DNA of 14,773 bases from Burkholderiaceae bacterium (GCA_017998575.1 JAGOCV010000067.1:1-14773), one strand, 5' to 3'; counted from the first letter of the stretch, positions 6,187 through 14,411 are shown. Numbers and translations are program-made. Notes: generated by a model not told the origin, from the sequence alone.

Positions 6187-6969
6187 GTGCAAACCGTTTT
6201 TCCCGGCTATTCGTTCGTCCTCGTGACCATCTCGCTGGTGGTGGCCGCCATCGGCTCATTCATCGCCTTCCACACCCTGCGCACGGCGGCGCTGGCCGGT
6301 ACCGGCACGCCCTGGAAGAGCGTCGCGCTGGCGGCGGTGGCCATGGGCGGCATCGGCATCTGGTCGATGCATTTCGTGGGCATGCTGGCGCTGTCGCTGC
6401 CGGTGCCGCACGGCTATTCGCTCTGGGAGACGCTCACCTCGCTGGCCCTGGCCATCGCGGCAACGGCGGCGGCGTTCGCGCTGCTGGCGGGGCGGCCGCG
6501 CGATCCGTGGCGGTTGCTGCTCTCATCGTTGCTGCTCGGGCTGGGCGTGTGCGCCATGCATTACCTGGGCATGCTGGGAATGCGCTTCGATGGATACATC
6601 GTCTGGTCGTGGCCGATCGTGCTGGCTTCGCTGGTTCTCAGCGTGGCGGGCGCGGGTGGCGCGCTGTGGCTCGTGTTCGCGGCCCGTTCACCCATGGCGT
6701 TGCGCGCCGCGCCGCTGGTGATGGCGGCCGCCGTATCGGGAATGCACTATGTGGCGATGACGGCCGCCAGCTTCGTCTGCTCCACCGCCTCGCGCAACAT
6801 CCCGGGACAAGGCGTGGTCGCCTCGACCGAACTCACCAATGTGCTCATGATTTCCCTGGTGGGGATGATGGCCGTGCTGGCACTCGACCAATGGTTGTGG
6901 GCTGATCCGCACATGAGCCGCCGCCGCCGCGACGGCCAGCGCCGTCGAAACAGCGCCGGCAAGTCCTAG
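6187..6969 (+). CDS. stand-alone MHYT domain membrane sensor
   Basis: 260-residue integral membrane protein with three copies of the MHYT signature: WSMHFVGM (59-66), CAMHYLGM (122-129) and SGMHYVAM (184-191). MHYT domains have been proposed to bind copper through the Met/His pairs and to sense O2, CO or NO. They usually sit in front of GGDEF/EAL or kinase modules. Here there are about seven predicted helices and then only a short basic tail (MSRRRRDGQRRRNSAGKS), with no output domain, so signalling would need a partner. The GTG at 6187 is used because it precedes the first helix directly and no in-frame ATG lies upstream; GGGG at 6174-6177 may act as ribosome-binding site. The gene ends convergently with the histidine kinase, sharing the 4-bp CTAG. 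Confidence 0.88.
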   Translation: MQTVFPGYSFVLVTISLVVAAIGSFIAFHTLRTAALAGTGTPWKSVALAAVAMGGIGIWSMHFVGMLALSLPVPHGYSLWETLTSLALAIAATAAAFALLAGRPRDPWRLLLSSLLLGLGVCAMHYLGMLGMRFDGYIVWSWPIVLASLVLSVAGAGGALWLVFAARSPMALRAAPLVMAAAVSGMHYVAMTAASFVCSTASRNIPGQGVVASTELTNVLMISLVGMMAVLALDQWLWADPHMSRRRRDGQRRRNSAGKS

Positions 6970-8339
6970 GGCGCGGCTGGCGCGGTCGGGTTTTCCGTGG
7001 ATGGTTCGTCGGCCGCAGTGTCCAGCGTGAAGAAAAACGTGGAGCCCGCACCCACCTCGGAATGCGCCCACACACGCCCGCCATGCAGCGAGACGATGCG
7101 TCGAACCGTGGCCAGCCCCACGCCCGTGCCAGGAAACTCTTCAGCCGCGTGCAGCCGCTGGAAGGTGCCGAAGAGCTTGTCCGCATAGGCCATGTCGAAG
7201 CCCGCACCGTTGTCTCGCACGAAAAAGGCAGGCGAGCCGCCGTCGGCCGAGGCATCCTGGCCGAAACCGATCTCCGCCACGGGCTGACGGCCGGTGAACT
7301 TCCAGGCATTGCCCAGCAAATTCTCCAGCAGCGCCCGCAGCAGGCGGGCGTCGCCCTGCACGAGCAGGCCGTCCTGCACCTGGATTCGCACCTGCCGGCC
7401 CGGATCGGCTTCGGCGTGACCGGCCAGGATCTCGCGTGCGGCAGCGCTCAGATCCACCGGCGCCCTGCGCACCGCAGCGCGAGAGAGCTGCGCGAGCGAC
7501 AGCAGCGCCTCGATGAGATCGCTCATGCGCGTGACGTTGGCGCGGATGCGCGAGAGGCTGTGCACGGCCTGGGCCGGCGCGGTTTCGCCCAGCGTCTTCT
7601 GCAGGATATGGCTGAACCCGTTGATGGCGTTGAGCGGACCGCGCAGGTCGTGGGAGACGGTGTACGAATAGGCTTCCATCTCGCGGTTGGCCTCCTGCAG
7701 CTGCCGCGTGCGTTCGCGCACCCGCTCTTCCAGGCGCGCATTGAGCTGGCGCACTTCCTCCTCGGCGCGCTGGCGGTCACGCACCTCGCGCTGCAGGCCC
7801 GCATTGGCCACGCGCTGCCGGTCGAGCGCGGCTTCGAGCTTGCGCAGCACCAGCGCAATGGCGGTGGTGATGATCGAATTCACGAACAGGAAATTGAGCG
7901 TGATGATGAACCACCGGAAAAGCGGCACCGGCTCGACGCCCGGCAGGTGCTGCGGACTGAGGCCCGCCACGTAGCCGATGAACATGAGCGTGACGCCGTT
8001 CATGGCCAGGGTCAGCACGGCGCCGCGCAGTCCGAGCAGCACCGAGGCCATGACGGGGAAAGCGGCCAGATAGATCAGGCTGACCACCCCCACGCTGACG
8101 AGGAACCAGGTGCCGATGGCATAGATCAGCAACAGGAAGCCCCAGGCCCGCACCACGTACGGCCATGTGCGCATGCGCCACAGCACGAGCACCCAGCCCA
8201 GTGCGGAGAGATCGACCACGATGACGGACGGCACGCCCATGCGCAGGGCCGACCAGAGACTGGGCAGTGCCACCACCGCGCCGCACAGCAGCGCGTAACG
8301 CAAGATGGAGACGAGGAACTGCTCGCGCCATTGCGCCAT
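6966..8339 (-). CDS. membrane sensor histidine kinase
   Basis: 457 residues from the ATG at 8339, chosen for its GAGGA Shine-Dalgarno; an ATG at 8393 and a TTG at 8426 are also possible. About six hydrophobic helices (residues 10-170) form a membrane sensor region without recognisable PAS or periplasmic domain. A coiled coil (about 170-222) leads to the HisKA dimerisation domain with YTVSHDLRGPLNAI (phospho-accepting H230) and the HATPase domain: N box LLENLLGNAWKF (N344), G1 DNGAGF (376-381), F box LFGTFQRL and G2 GTGVGLAT (404-411). This arrangement resembles kinases of the bacteriophytochrome class. No response regulator is adjacent, so it is an orphan kinase; the signal is unknown. The convergent MHYT gene overlaps it by 4 bp at the stops. 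Confidence 0.9.
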   Translation of the reverse strand: MAQWREQFLVSILRYALLCGAVVALPSLWSALRMGVPSVIVVDLSALGWVLVLWRMRTWPYVVRAWGFLLLIYAIGTWFLVSVGVVSLIYLAAFPVMASVLLGLRGAVLTLAMNGVTLMFIGYVAGLSPQHLPGVEPVPLFRWFIITLNFLFVNSIITTAIALVLRKLEAALDRQRVANAGLQREVRDRQRAEEEVRQLNARLEERVRERTRQLQEANREMEAYSYTVSHDLRGPLNAINGFSHILQKTLGETAPAQAVHSLSRIRANVTRMSDLIEALLSLAQLSRAAVRRAPVDLSAAAREILAGHAEADPGRQVRIQVQDGLLVQGDARLLRALLENLLGNAWKFTGRQPVAEIGFGQDASADGGSPAFFVRDNGAGFDMAYADKLFGTFQRLHAAEEFPGTGVGLATVRRIVSLHGGRVWAHSEVGAGSTFFFTLDTAADEPSTENPTAPAAP

Positions 8340-8567
8340 TGCGTCCTCGTCGGTGTCCGCTGCCAAGGCTCGACCCCCCGTCTTCGATGTCATCGCAGTT
8401 GTAACCCATCCGCCCGATTTGCCCAAGCCGGGTCATCCCGCCGCAGCCACGCCGGCCAGCGTCGATGGCTCGCCGGGTAGGCTCGCCCTGCGGGACGGGC
8501 GGGATCGGATGCAGATGGGCACGCGGGCCCGCCACGGCCCGCTGGAAGCGGCGGCGTGCGGGGGGCG
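8340..8567. other. intergenic region between dioxygenase and histidine kinase
   Basis: No convincing coding sequence. It holds alternative upstream starts for the kinase (8393, 8426), a TACAAC box on the minus strand (8398-8403) that could be the kinase -10, and a GCGGGCCCGC palindrome (8523-8532) with no T-run after it. I see no clear terminator. Confidence 0.4.
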
Positions 8568-9479
8568 TCAGCCCCAGACCACCGAGCGCATCGAGATCGA
8601 GGCCGCCTGGAAGTTGCCGTTGAAAAAGCGCACCGGCTCCTTGCCGTCGGCGGCACCGGCCGCATGCAGCAGCGGCAGGTAATGGTCATGCGTGGGATGC
8701 GCCAGTCGCGCCAGCTCGCCGGACTTCTGGAAGCCGTCCAGCGCATCGAGGTTGCCGCTCTGCAGCTGGCCGGCCACCAGGCGGTCGAACTCGATCGCCC
8801 AGTCGTAGGCCTGGTTGCTGGCGGCCTGCCGCTGTGTGGCGCGCAGGTTGTGCACGATGTTGCCGCTGCCCACGATGAGCACGCCGCGCTCGCGCAGCGC
8901 CCGCAACTGGCGGCCCAGCGCGTAGTGCTCGGCCGGCGGGCGGTGGTAGTCCATCGACAGCTGGATGACCGGGATGTCGGCCTGGGGGAACATGGGCTTG
9001 AGGACAGACCACGTGCCGTGATCGAAACCCCACTCATGCGTGTCAAGGCCCACGGGCTGGTTGGCGTCGGGCGAGCGCAGGTCGCGGCCGATTTCGGCGG
9101 CGGCGGCGGGCGCGCCCGGTGCCGGGTACTGCTGATCGAACAGCTCCTGCGGGAAGCCGCCGAAGTCGTGGATGGTGGGCGGCTTGTCCATGCCCGTCAG
9201 GTACCAGCCACGCGTGATCCAGTGCGCCGAAATGCACAGGATGAGCTGGGGCTTCGGGTATCTGGCGCCGAACTCCGCGCCCAGCGCCTGCCAGCTGCGC
9301 GTGTATTCGTTGTCGCCAATGGCGTTCATGGGGCTGCCGTGGCCCACGAACAGCACGGGCAGGCGTGGGCTTTTCTTCAATGCCTTCAAGCGGTCGAAGG
9401 CTGCGGCGCTGGCGGGTTGGACGGTCATCAGGGGCAGGACGGCGCTTGCGGCGCCGGCCATCAGTGTTCTGCGTTGCAT
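8568..9479 (-). CDS. LigB-type class III extradiol dioxygenase (4,5-DOPA dioxygenase/YgiD-like) with Tat-like signal
   Basis: 303 residues. The ATG at 9479 starts MQRRTLMAGAASAVLPLM, a twin-arginine-like leader with an n-region RR, a hydrophobic core and an A-S-A-A cleavage region near residue 26; the frame runs on upstream without protein-like character. The body fits the LigB superfamily, whose members cleave catechol-type rings with a non-haem metal. It has GHGSPMNAI (H47), SAHW (H86), HDFGG (H104), HEWGFDHGTW (H154), VGSGNIVHNL (H210) and HPTHDHYLPLL (H264, H266). Family members such as E. coli YgiD are cytosolic, so the leader is unusual. The physiological substrate is unknown. It lies between the kinase and the divergent phaZ without obvious operon partners. 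Confidence 0.9.
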   Translation of the reverse strand: MQRRTLMAGAASAVLPLMTVQPASAAAFDRLKALKKSPRLPVLFVGHGSPMNAIGDNEYTRSWQALGAEFGARYPKPQLILCISAHWITRGWYLTGMDKPPTIHDFGGFPQELFDQQYPAPGAPAAAAEIGRDLRSPDANQPVGLDTHEWGFDHGTWSVLKPMFPQADIPVIQLSMDYHRPPAEHYALGRQLRALRERGVLIVGSGNIVHNLRATQRQAASNQAYDWAIEFDRLVAGQLQSGNLDALDGFQKSGELARLAHPTHDHYLPLLHAAGAADGKEPVRFFNGNFQAASISMRSVVWG

Positions 9480-9615
9480 GGTACGCCGGGGTTGTCGGAC
9501 TGCGCTGACATGGATAGTGCATGCCGTTACAAGTTCCCGCCACAGGCTGTCGAAAAGGTGACACATCCGGCCGGACATGCGTATTTCCACCCTCGCAAGG
9601 GTCATGCACCGCTGC

Positions 9616-9630
9616 TATATTGCACTGCAA
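9616..9630 (+). promoter_or_regulatory. phaZ promoter with overlapping palindromic operator
   Basis: A -10-like TATATT (9616-9621) overlaps the perfect palindrome TTGCA-C-TGCAA (9620-9630). The palindrome covers the likely transcription start, a typical position for a repressor site. TGC/GCA palindromes are characteristic of PHB regulator PhaR targets, so PhaR is the candidate. Two further palindromes lie upstream: TCCGGCCGGA (9566-9575) and ACCCT-CGCA-AGGGT (9589-9602). Confidence 0.5.
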
Positions 9631-9648
9631 CATAACTCGCAGAATCCG

Positions 9649-11118
9649 ATGCTCTACCAGATCTACGAGGCGCAACGCGCCCTCATGGAGCCGTTCGCAG
9701 ACTTCGCGCAGGCGGCTTCCAAGCTCTACAGCAACGCGGCTTCTCCGCTGGGCCAGAACCCGCTGGCGCAACGCGTGTCGGCCGGCTTCGACCTGCTCTA
9801 CCGGCTCGGCAAGGACTACGAGAAGCCCGTGTTCGGCCTGCAGACGGTGGATGTCGAGGGCAAGGAAGTCGCCATCCACGAACGCATCGAGCTGGACAAG
9901 CCTTTCTGCGAACTCCGCCGCTTCAAGCGTTTCACCGACGACCGCGAGACGCTGGCGCGCATCAAGGGCCAGCCGGCCGTGCTGATCGTCGCGCCGCTGT
10001 CGGGCCACTACGCGACGCTGCTGCGCGATACCGTCAAGACCATGCTGCGCGGCCACAAGGTCTACATCACCGACTGGAAGAATGCGCGTACCGTGCCGCT
10101 GTCGGAAGGCGAATTCCACCTCGACGACTACGTCAACTACGTGCAGGAATTCATCCGCCATGTGCAGAAGCTCTACGGCAACTGCCACGTGATGAGCGTC
10201 TGCCAGCCCACGGTGCCGGTGCTGGCGGCCGTCTCGCTGATGGCCAGCCGCGGCGAGAAGACGCCGCTGTCGATGGTGATGATGGGCGGCCCGATCGACG
10301 CGCGCAAATCGCCCACGGCCGTCAACAACCTGGCCATGAACAAGAGCTTCGAGTGGTTCGAGAACAACGTGATCTACCGCGTGCCCGAGAACTTCCCGGG
10401 CGCCGGTCGCCGCGTCTACCCCGGCTTCCTGCAGCACACGGGCTTCGTGGCGATGAACCCCGACCGCCACGCCAAGAGCCACTACGAATATTTCGAAGAC
10501 CTGCTCAAGGGCGACGACGCCAGCGCCGAAGCCCACCGCAAGTTCTACGACGAGTACAACGCCGTCCTCGACATGGACGCCGACTACTACCTGGAGACCA
10601 TCGATACGGTGTTCCAGCAGTTCAAGCTGGTGCAGGGCACGTGGGACGTGAAGAATCCGCAGGGCCAGCTCGAACGTGTGCGTCCCCAGGACATCCGCAC
10701 CACCGCCCTGCTCACGGTCGAAGGCGAGCTCGACGACATCTCGGGATCGGGCCAGACCGAGGCCGCGCATGGCCTGTGCTCCAGCATCCCGGCTGCTGCG
10801 CAGAAGCACCTGGAGGCCAAGGGCGCGGGCCATTACGGCATCTTCAGCGGCCGGCGCTGGCGAGAAATCGTCTATCCGGTGGTGCGCGACTTCCTGCTCG
10901 AACACAACCGCCCCATGACTGCGCCCACGGCGCGCCCCCAGGCCGCGGCATCCGCAAGGCGGTCCACGGCTGCGGCGAAGACGCCCGCACGGACGGCATC
11001 GGCCAAGACCGTATCGGCCAAGACGGCATCGGCGAAAACTGCCTCGGTGAAGACCATGCCGGCAAAGACCGCAGCGGCGCGACAGGCGCCGGCCCGCAAG
11101 CGCCGCGCCGCTGCCTGA
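9649..11118 (+). CDS. phaZ: intracellular polyhydroxybutyrate depolymerase with basic repeat tail
   Basis: 489-residue alpha/beta hydrolase that mobilises stored PHB granules. The ATG at 9649 gives the family N-terminus [16 protein letters not shown]. The nucleophile elbow is [13 protein letters not shown] with Cys185, as in the intracellular PhaZ of Ralstonia eutropha (Cys183); the likely acid is in [10 protein letters not shown] (D362/D363) and the catalytic His in GAGHYG (H395). Homology should end near residue 422, matching the roughly 419-residue Ralstonia enzyme. The remaining 67 residues form an Ala/Lys/Thr/Arg-rich tail with five copies of a (A/V/M)-(S/P)-(A/V)-K-T unit and the end RKRRAAA. 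It resembles tails of histone H1-like proteins and of PhaF/PhaM-type granule proteins. A palindromic site overlaps the promoter. Confidence 0.95.
   Translation: MLYQIYEAQRALMEPFADFAQAASKLYSNAASPLGQNPLAQRVSAGFDLLYRLGKDYEKPVFGLQTVDVEGKEVAIHERIELDKPFCELRRFKRFTDDRETLARIKGQPAVLIVAPLSGHYATLLRDTVKTMLRGHKVYITDWKNARTVPLSEGEFHLDDYVNYVQEFIRHVQKLYGNCHVMSVCQPTVPVLAAVSLMASRGEKTPLSMVMMGGPIDARKSPTAVNNLAMNKSFEWFENNVIYRVPENFPGAGRRVYPGFLQHTGFVAMNPDRHAKSHYEYFEDLLKGDDASAEAHRKFYDEYNAVLDMDADYYLETIDTVFQQFKLVQGTWDVKNPQGQLERVRPQDIRTTALLTVEGELDDISGSGQTEAAHGLCSSIPAAAQKHLEAKGAGHYGIFSGRRWREIVYPVVRDFLLEHNRPMTAPTARPQAAASARRSTAAAKTPARTASAKTVSAKTASAKTASVKTMPAKTAAARQAPARKRRAAA
10996..11070 (+). repeat. five 15-bp tandem repeats coding the PhaZ tail
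   Basis: Five imperfect 15-bp units beginning GCATCGGCCAAGACC (units at 10996, 11011, 11026, 11041, 11056). They are in frame with phaZ and encode [20 protein letters not shown] and MPAKT (residues 450-474). Confidence 0.9.
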
Positions 11119-11150
11119 CCTGCCGCGCGCCGTGCCGACCCCGGTACGGC

Positions 11151-11156
11151 GACAAT
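11151..11156 (+). promoter_or_regulatory. putative -10 box of the rsxB-like gene
   Basis: GACAAT followed by CGGG, 8 nt before the ATG at 11165 and without a Shine-Dalgarno. It is the same arrangement as before dnaX and the PurM-like gene. Confidence 0.4.
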
Positions 11157-11164
11157 CGGGCCCC

Positions 11165-11824
11165 ATGCCCGCTCTTGCCGAACGCCTGCTCGACGCCCTG
11201 CCCCAGACGCAGTGCACCCGCTGCGGCTATCCCGACTGCGCCGGCTACGCCCAGGCGCTGGCCGATGGCGAAGCCGCGCTCAACCAGTGCCCGCCCGGCG
11301 GCGCCGAGGGCGTGGCGCGGCTGGCTGGCATCCTCGGGCAGCCCGTGCTGCCCCTGAGCGCGGACCACGGCATCGAAGGTCCGCGCACGCTGGCCGTGAT
11401 CGACGAGAACTGGTGCATCGGCTGCACGCTGTGCATCAAGGCCTGCCCCACCGACGCCATCGTGGGCAGCAACAAGCACATGCACACCGTGATCGAGCCC
11501 TGGTGCACCGGCTGCGAACTCTGCATCCCGGCCTGCCCGGTCGACTGCATCTCGCTGGAGAACGTGACGGGCGAGCGCACCGGCTGGGCCGCTTGGTCGC
11601 AGGCCGAGGCCGACACCGCGCGCCAGCGCTACGAGCGCCGCACCGCCCGGCAGGCCCGCGAGCTCACCGAGCACCAGCAGCGGCTGGAAGCCAAAGCGCA
11701 CACCAAGCTGGCCTACCTGCCCGCCCACACCCACGGCACGCAGGACACCGACGAGCTGGCGCGCAAGCGCGCCGTGATCGACGCCGTGCTGGCCAAGGCC
11801 CGCGCGCGCCAGGGCGGCGCCTGA
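11165..11824 (+). CDS. rsxB: RsxB/RnfB-like polyferredoxin, soluble form
   Basis: 219 residues with three cysteine clusters. The first is [12 protein letters not shown]...CPPGG (C17, C20, C25, C42), typical of the Rnf/Rsx subunit B Fe-S domain. Two 4Fe-4S ferredoxin motifs follow: [12 protein letters not shown] (C84, C87, C90, C94) and [12 protein letters not shown] (C114, C117, C120, C124). A charged helical tail (about 145-219) is rich in Arg, Glu and Gln. The N-terminal membrane helix of RnfB from complete Rnf complexes is missing, and none of rnfA, C, D, G or E is present in the window, so this is a soluble electron carrier rather than a subunit of a visible complex. The ATG at 11165 starts directly before the cluster domain; a longer frame upstream overlaps the promoter. 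Confidence 0.88.
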   Translation: MPALAERLLDALPQTQCTRCGYPDCAGYAQALADGEAALNQCPPGGAEGVARLAGILGQPVLPLSADHGIEGPRTLAVIDENWCIGCTLCIKACPTDAIVGSNKHMHTVIEPWCTGCELCIPACPVDCISLENVTGERTGWAAWSQAEADTARQRYERRTARQARELTEHQQRLEAKAHTKLAYLPAHTHGTQDTDELARKRAVIDAVLAKARARQGGA

Positions 11825-11837
11825 CGCCAAGCCGGGC

Positions 11838-12323
11838 TCAACGCGCCGCGGCCGCCAGCGCTGTGAACGCCGTCACGACCTCGGGTGGAGCCTGCACCAG
11901 TTCGATCAGCACGCCCTCGCCGCCGATGGGCGATGCGTCGTCGCCGCGCGGATGGATGAAGCAGATGTCGAAACCGGCCGCCCCGCGCCGGATGCCGCCG
12001 GGCGCAAAACGCACGCCCTGCGCGCCCAGCCATTCGACGGCGCGCGGCAGGTCGTCGATCCACAGGCCCACGTGGTTGAGCGGCGGGCTGTGCACGGCCG
12101 GTTTGCGGTCCGGATCGAGCGGCTGCATCAGGTCCACCTCGACCTTGAGCGGCCCGGCGCCGAGGGCGCAGATGTCCTCGTCGACGTTTTCGGATGCGCT
12201 GGTGAACGAGCCTGTGACCTCGAGACCCAGCAGGTCGACCCACAGCCGCGCGAGGCGGCGCCTGTCGGGCGCGCCGATGGCGATCTGCTGGAGCCCCAGC
12301 ACCCGGAAGGGGCGCGTCGTCAT
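11838..12323 (-). CDS. VOC family protein, methylmalonyl-CoA epimerase-like
   Basis: 161 residues with two beta-alpha-beta-beta-beta units of the vicinal oxygen chelate fold. The C-terminal FIHPRGDD...[16 protein letters not shown] (about 122-149) closely resembles methylmalonyl-CoA epimerase, as does [23 protein letters not shown]. Compared with the Propionibacterium enzyme, ligands H91 and E141 correspond to H84 and E141. The first His appears to be Gln (Q13, in LQQIAIG) and the Gln ligand appears to be Asp (D64). The epimerase activity is therefore uncertain; another acyl-CoA or lactone-type substrate, or a glyoxalase/dioxygenase-like role, remains open. The ATG at 12323 follows the lyase gene by 8 bp, in the same operon. 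The frame continues far upstream but only as a shadow of that gene. Confidence 0.85.
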   Translation of the reverse strand: MTTRPFRVLGLQQIAIGAPDRRRLARLWVDLLGLEVTGSFTSASENVDEDICALGAGPLKVEVDLMQPLDPDRKPAVHSPPLNHVGLWIDDLPRAVEWLGAQGVRFAPGGIRRGAAGFDICFIHPRGDDASPIGGEGVLIELVQAPPEVVTAFTALAAAAR

Positions 12324-12331
12324 GGTCGGGC

Positions 12332-13192
12332 TCAGGTGTAGCGCTTCTCGAGCGCGTCCCACTCGGGCTTGCCGACCAGACGCTGGCGCTCGGCGAACGT
12401 GGCCACCAGGCCGCTCGATTCCTGCACCTCGCGCTCGTCGCGCAGCGTGGTGAGCACCTTCTGCATGCCTGCCACCGCGCCCTGCAGCGCGGCATTCGCA
12501 TAGAGCACGATGCCGTAGCCCAGCTCCGACAGTTCCTTGGCGTTGAAGATCGGTGTCTTGCCGCCGATCACCAGATTCATGAGCTGCGGCGTGGGCAGGC
12601 GTTGGGGCAATGCACGGATCTCGTCGGCCGTGGTCACGGCTTCGACGAAGAGGATGTCGGCGCCGGCCTCGGCGAACTTCTGCGCACGCTCGATGGCGGC
12701 TTCGAAGCCCTGCGTGGCGCAGGCGTCGGTGCGGGCCATGATGAGTAGGTCGGGGTCGGTACGGGCATCGACGGCGGCCTTGATCTTGGCCACGGCCTCC
12801 TCGGTGGAAATCACTTCCTTGCCGTTGAAATGGCCGCAGCGCTTGGGCGCGACCTGGTCTTCGAACTGGATGCAATCGGCGCCCGCGCGCTCGAGCACGC
12901 GCACGGTGTGGCGCACGTTGAGCGCGTTGCCGAAGCCGGTGTCGGCATCGACGATCAGCGGCACGCGCACTGCGTCGCGGATGCGCGCCGTGTGGTCGGC
13001 GATCTCGGCCAGGCCCATGAAGCCCTGGTCGGGCATGCCGAACCACATGTTGGTGACGCCGGCGCCGGTGACGTAGATGGCCTCGTAGCCCAGGTCTTCG
13101 ATGACCTTGGCCGACAGGGCGTTGAAGGCGCCCGGCACGAGCAGGCCGCGGCGGGCTTCGGCGAGGGACTTGAGTTGCTTGCGGGTAGACAT
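12332..13192 (-). CDS. isocitrate lyase/PEP mutase superfamily C-C lyase
   Basis: 286 residues, TIM-barrel lyase. Magnesium-site [12 protein letters not shown] (D82, D84), FEDQ (E111, D112), the lyase signature KRCGH (C119) and MARTDA (R154, D156) are present. The Cys in KRCGH is the general acid of the lyases (isocitrate, 2-methylisocitrate, 2,3-dimethylmalate) and is missing in true PEP mutases, so a C-C lyase is favoured over a phosphonate mutase. It could be 2-methylisocitrate lyase (PrpB function), 2,3-dimethylmalate lyase or an oxaloacetate decarboxylase-type enzyme. The C-terminal part does not look like E. coli PrpB, so I give no symbol. It lies 25 bp after prpF and 8 bp before the VOC gene. 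The Shine-Dalgarno is weak; the start [16 protein letters not shown] fits the family. Confidence 0.88.
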   Translation of the reverse strand: MSTRKQLKSLAEARRGLLVPGAFNALSAKVIEDLGYEAIYVTGAGVTNMWFGMPDQGFMGLAEIADHTARIRDAVRVPLIVDADTGFGNALNVRHTVRVLERAGADCIQFEDQVAPKRCGHFNGKEVISTEEAVAKIKAAVDARTDPDLLIMARTDACATQGFEAAIERAQKFAEAGADILFVEAVTTADEIRALPQRLPTPQLMNLVIGGKTPIFNAKELSELGYGIVLYANAALQGAVAGMQKVLTTLRDEREVQESSGLVATFAERQRLVGKPEWDALEKRYT

Positions 13193-13217
13193 GTGTGTAC
13201 GTCTCGGTTCTCGCGAT

Positions 13218-14411
13218 TCAGAAACTGTCGCCGGGCACGCGCACCTGGCCTTCCATCAGCACGCGCGCGCTGCGGCTCATGAGCGCCTTGGTGACGGCCC
13301 ACTGGCCGTCTTTCAGCTGCGCCTGGGCACCGACGCGCAGCGTGCCGGAGGGGTGGCCGAAGCGCACGGATGCGCGTTCGCCGCCACCGGCCGCCAGGTT
13401 CACCAGCGTGCCGGGAATGGCCGCCGCGGTGCCGATGGCCACGGCCGCCGTGCCCATCATGGCGTGGTGGAGCTTGCCCATGGAGAGCGCACGCACCAGC
13501 AGGTCCACATCGTGCGCATCGATCTGCTTGCCGCTGGATGCCGCATAGGCCGCCGGTGGCGCCACGAAGGCGACCTTGGGCGTGTGCTGGCGCTTCGCGG
13601 CTTCATCCAGGCTCTTGATGAGGCCCATGCGCAGCGCGCCGTGCGCGCGGATGGTCTCGAACCGGGCCAGTGCGGCCGCATCGCCGTTGATGGCGTCCTG
13701 CAGTTCGGTGCCGGTGTAGCCGATGTCGGCGGCGTTGAGGAAGATGGTGGGAATGCCGGCGTTGATGAGCGTGGCCTTGAATGTCCCGATGCCCGGCACC
13801 TCCAGGTCGTCGACCACCTGGCCCGTGGGAAACATCGCGCCGCCGCCCTCGCCGTCGCCCTCTTCGGCCGGATCCATGAATTCGAGCTGCACCTCGGCCG
13901 CCGGAAAGGTCACGCCATCGAGCTCGAAGTCGCCGGTCTCCTGCACCTCGCCGCCCGTCATCGGCACATGGGCGACGATGGTCTTGCCGATATTGGCCTG
14001 CCACACGCGCACGGTGCACACGCCGTCGCGCGGAATGCGCGCCGCATCGACCAGGCCGTTGCTGATCGCGAACGGGCCGACGGCGGCCGAGAGGTTGCCG
14101 CAGTTGCCGCTCCAATCCACGAAGGGCTGGTCGATGGAGACCTGGCCGAACAGATAGTCGATGTCGTGGCCGGGGCGCGTGCTCTTCGAGAGGATCACCG
14201 CCTTGCTGGTGCTCGACGTGGCGCCGCCCATGCCGTCGGTCTGCTTGCCGTACGGATCGGGGCTGCCGATCACGCGCAGCAGCAGTGCGTCGCGCGCCGG
14301 TCCGGGCTGGCGGCAGCGCTCGGGCAGATCCTGCAGGCGGAAGAACACGCCCTTGCTGGTGCCACCGCGCATGTAGGTGGCAGGAATGCGGGTCTGGTTC
14401 ACGAATGCCAT
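13218..14411 (-). CDS. prpF: 2-methylaconitate cis-trans isomerase PrpF
   Basis: 397 residues with the diaminopimelate-epimerase-like double fold of PrpF. Family features include the N-terminal IPATYMRGGTSKGVFF (9-24), TDGMGGATSSTSKAVI, the central DWSGNCGNLSAAVGPFAI with its conserved Cys, AGIPTIFLNA, and GKLHHAMMGTAAVA near the C-terminus. PrpF isomerises the 2-methylaconitate made by AcnD in the methylcitrate cycle. The ATG at 14411 has a GAGGA Shine-Dalgarno that overlaps the acnD stop codon (TGAGGA), which suggests translational coupling; the gap is 10 bp. A longer frame reaching 14486 overlaps acnD and is not family-like. PrpF homologues also include 3-methylitaconate isomerase, so the substrate is inferred from the acnD neighbour. 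Confidence 0.95.
   Translation of the reverse strand: MAFVNQTRIPATYMRGGTSKGVFFRLQDLPERCRQPGPARDALLLRVIGSPDPYGKQTDGMGGATSSTSKAVILSKSTRPGHDIDYLFGQVSIDQPFVDWSGNCGNLSAAVGPFAISNGLVDAARIPRDGVCTVRVWQANIGKTIVAHVPMTGGEVQETGDFELDGVTFPAAEVQLEFMDPAEEGDGEGGGAMFPTGQVVDDLEVPGIGTFKATLINAGIPTIFLNAADIGYTGTELQDAINGDAAALARFETIRAHGALRMGLIKSLDEAAKRQHTPKVAFVAPPAAYAASSGKQIDAHDVDLLVRALSMGKLHHAMMGTAAVAIGTAAAIPGTLVNLAAGGGERASVRFGHPSGTLRVGAQAQLKDGQWAVTKALMSRSARVLMEGQVRVPGDSF

Noticed and set aside
6044..6259. N-terminal extension of the serine hydrolase by 72 codons
   Set aside because: It would bury the signal peptide and overlap the divergent MHYT gene; the ATG at 6043 has a good ribosome-binding site.
8523..8532. 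GCGGGCCCGC palindrome as terminator or operator
   Set aside because: Short GC-only palindromes are expected by chance at this base composition and no T-run follows.
10996..11070. Possible CRISPR-like or mobile repeat
   Set aside because: The 15-bp units are directly adjacent, have no spacers, and are in frame inside phaZ.
9043..11217. 724-codon open frame on the minus strand
   Set aside because: It runs antisense to phaZ and in a shifted frame through the dioxygenase gene; both of those have clear family motifs, this has none.
11212..12453. 413-codon open frame on the plus strand
   Set aside because: Shifted frame of the rsxB-like gene followed by antisense of the VOC gene; no recognisable domain.
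12332..13192. Phosphoenolpyruvate mutase and a phosphonate pathway
   Set aside because: The KRCGH lyase signature with the catalytic Cys is present and no other phosphonate gene is nearby.
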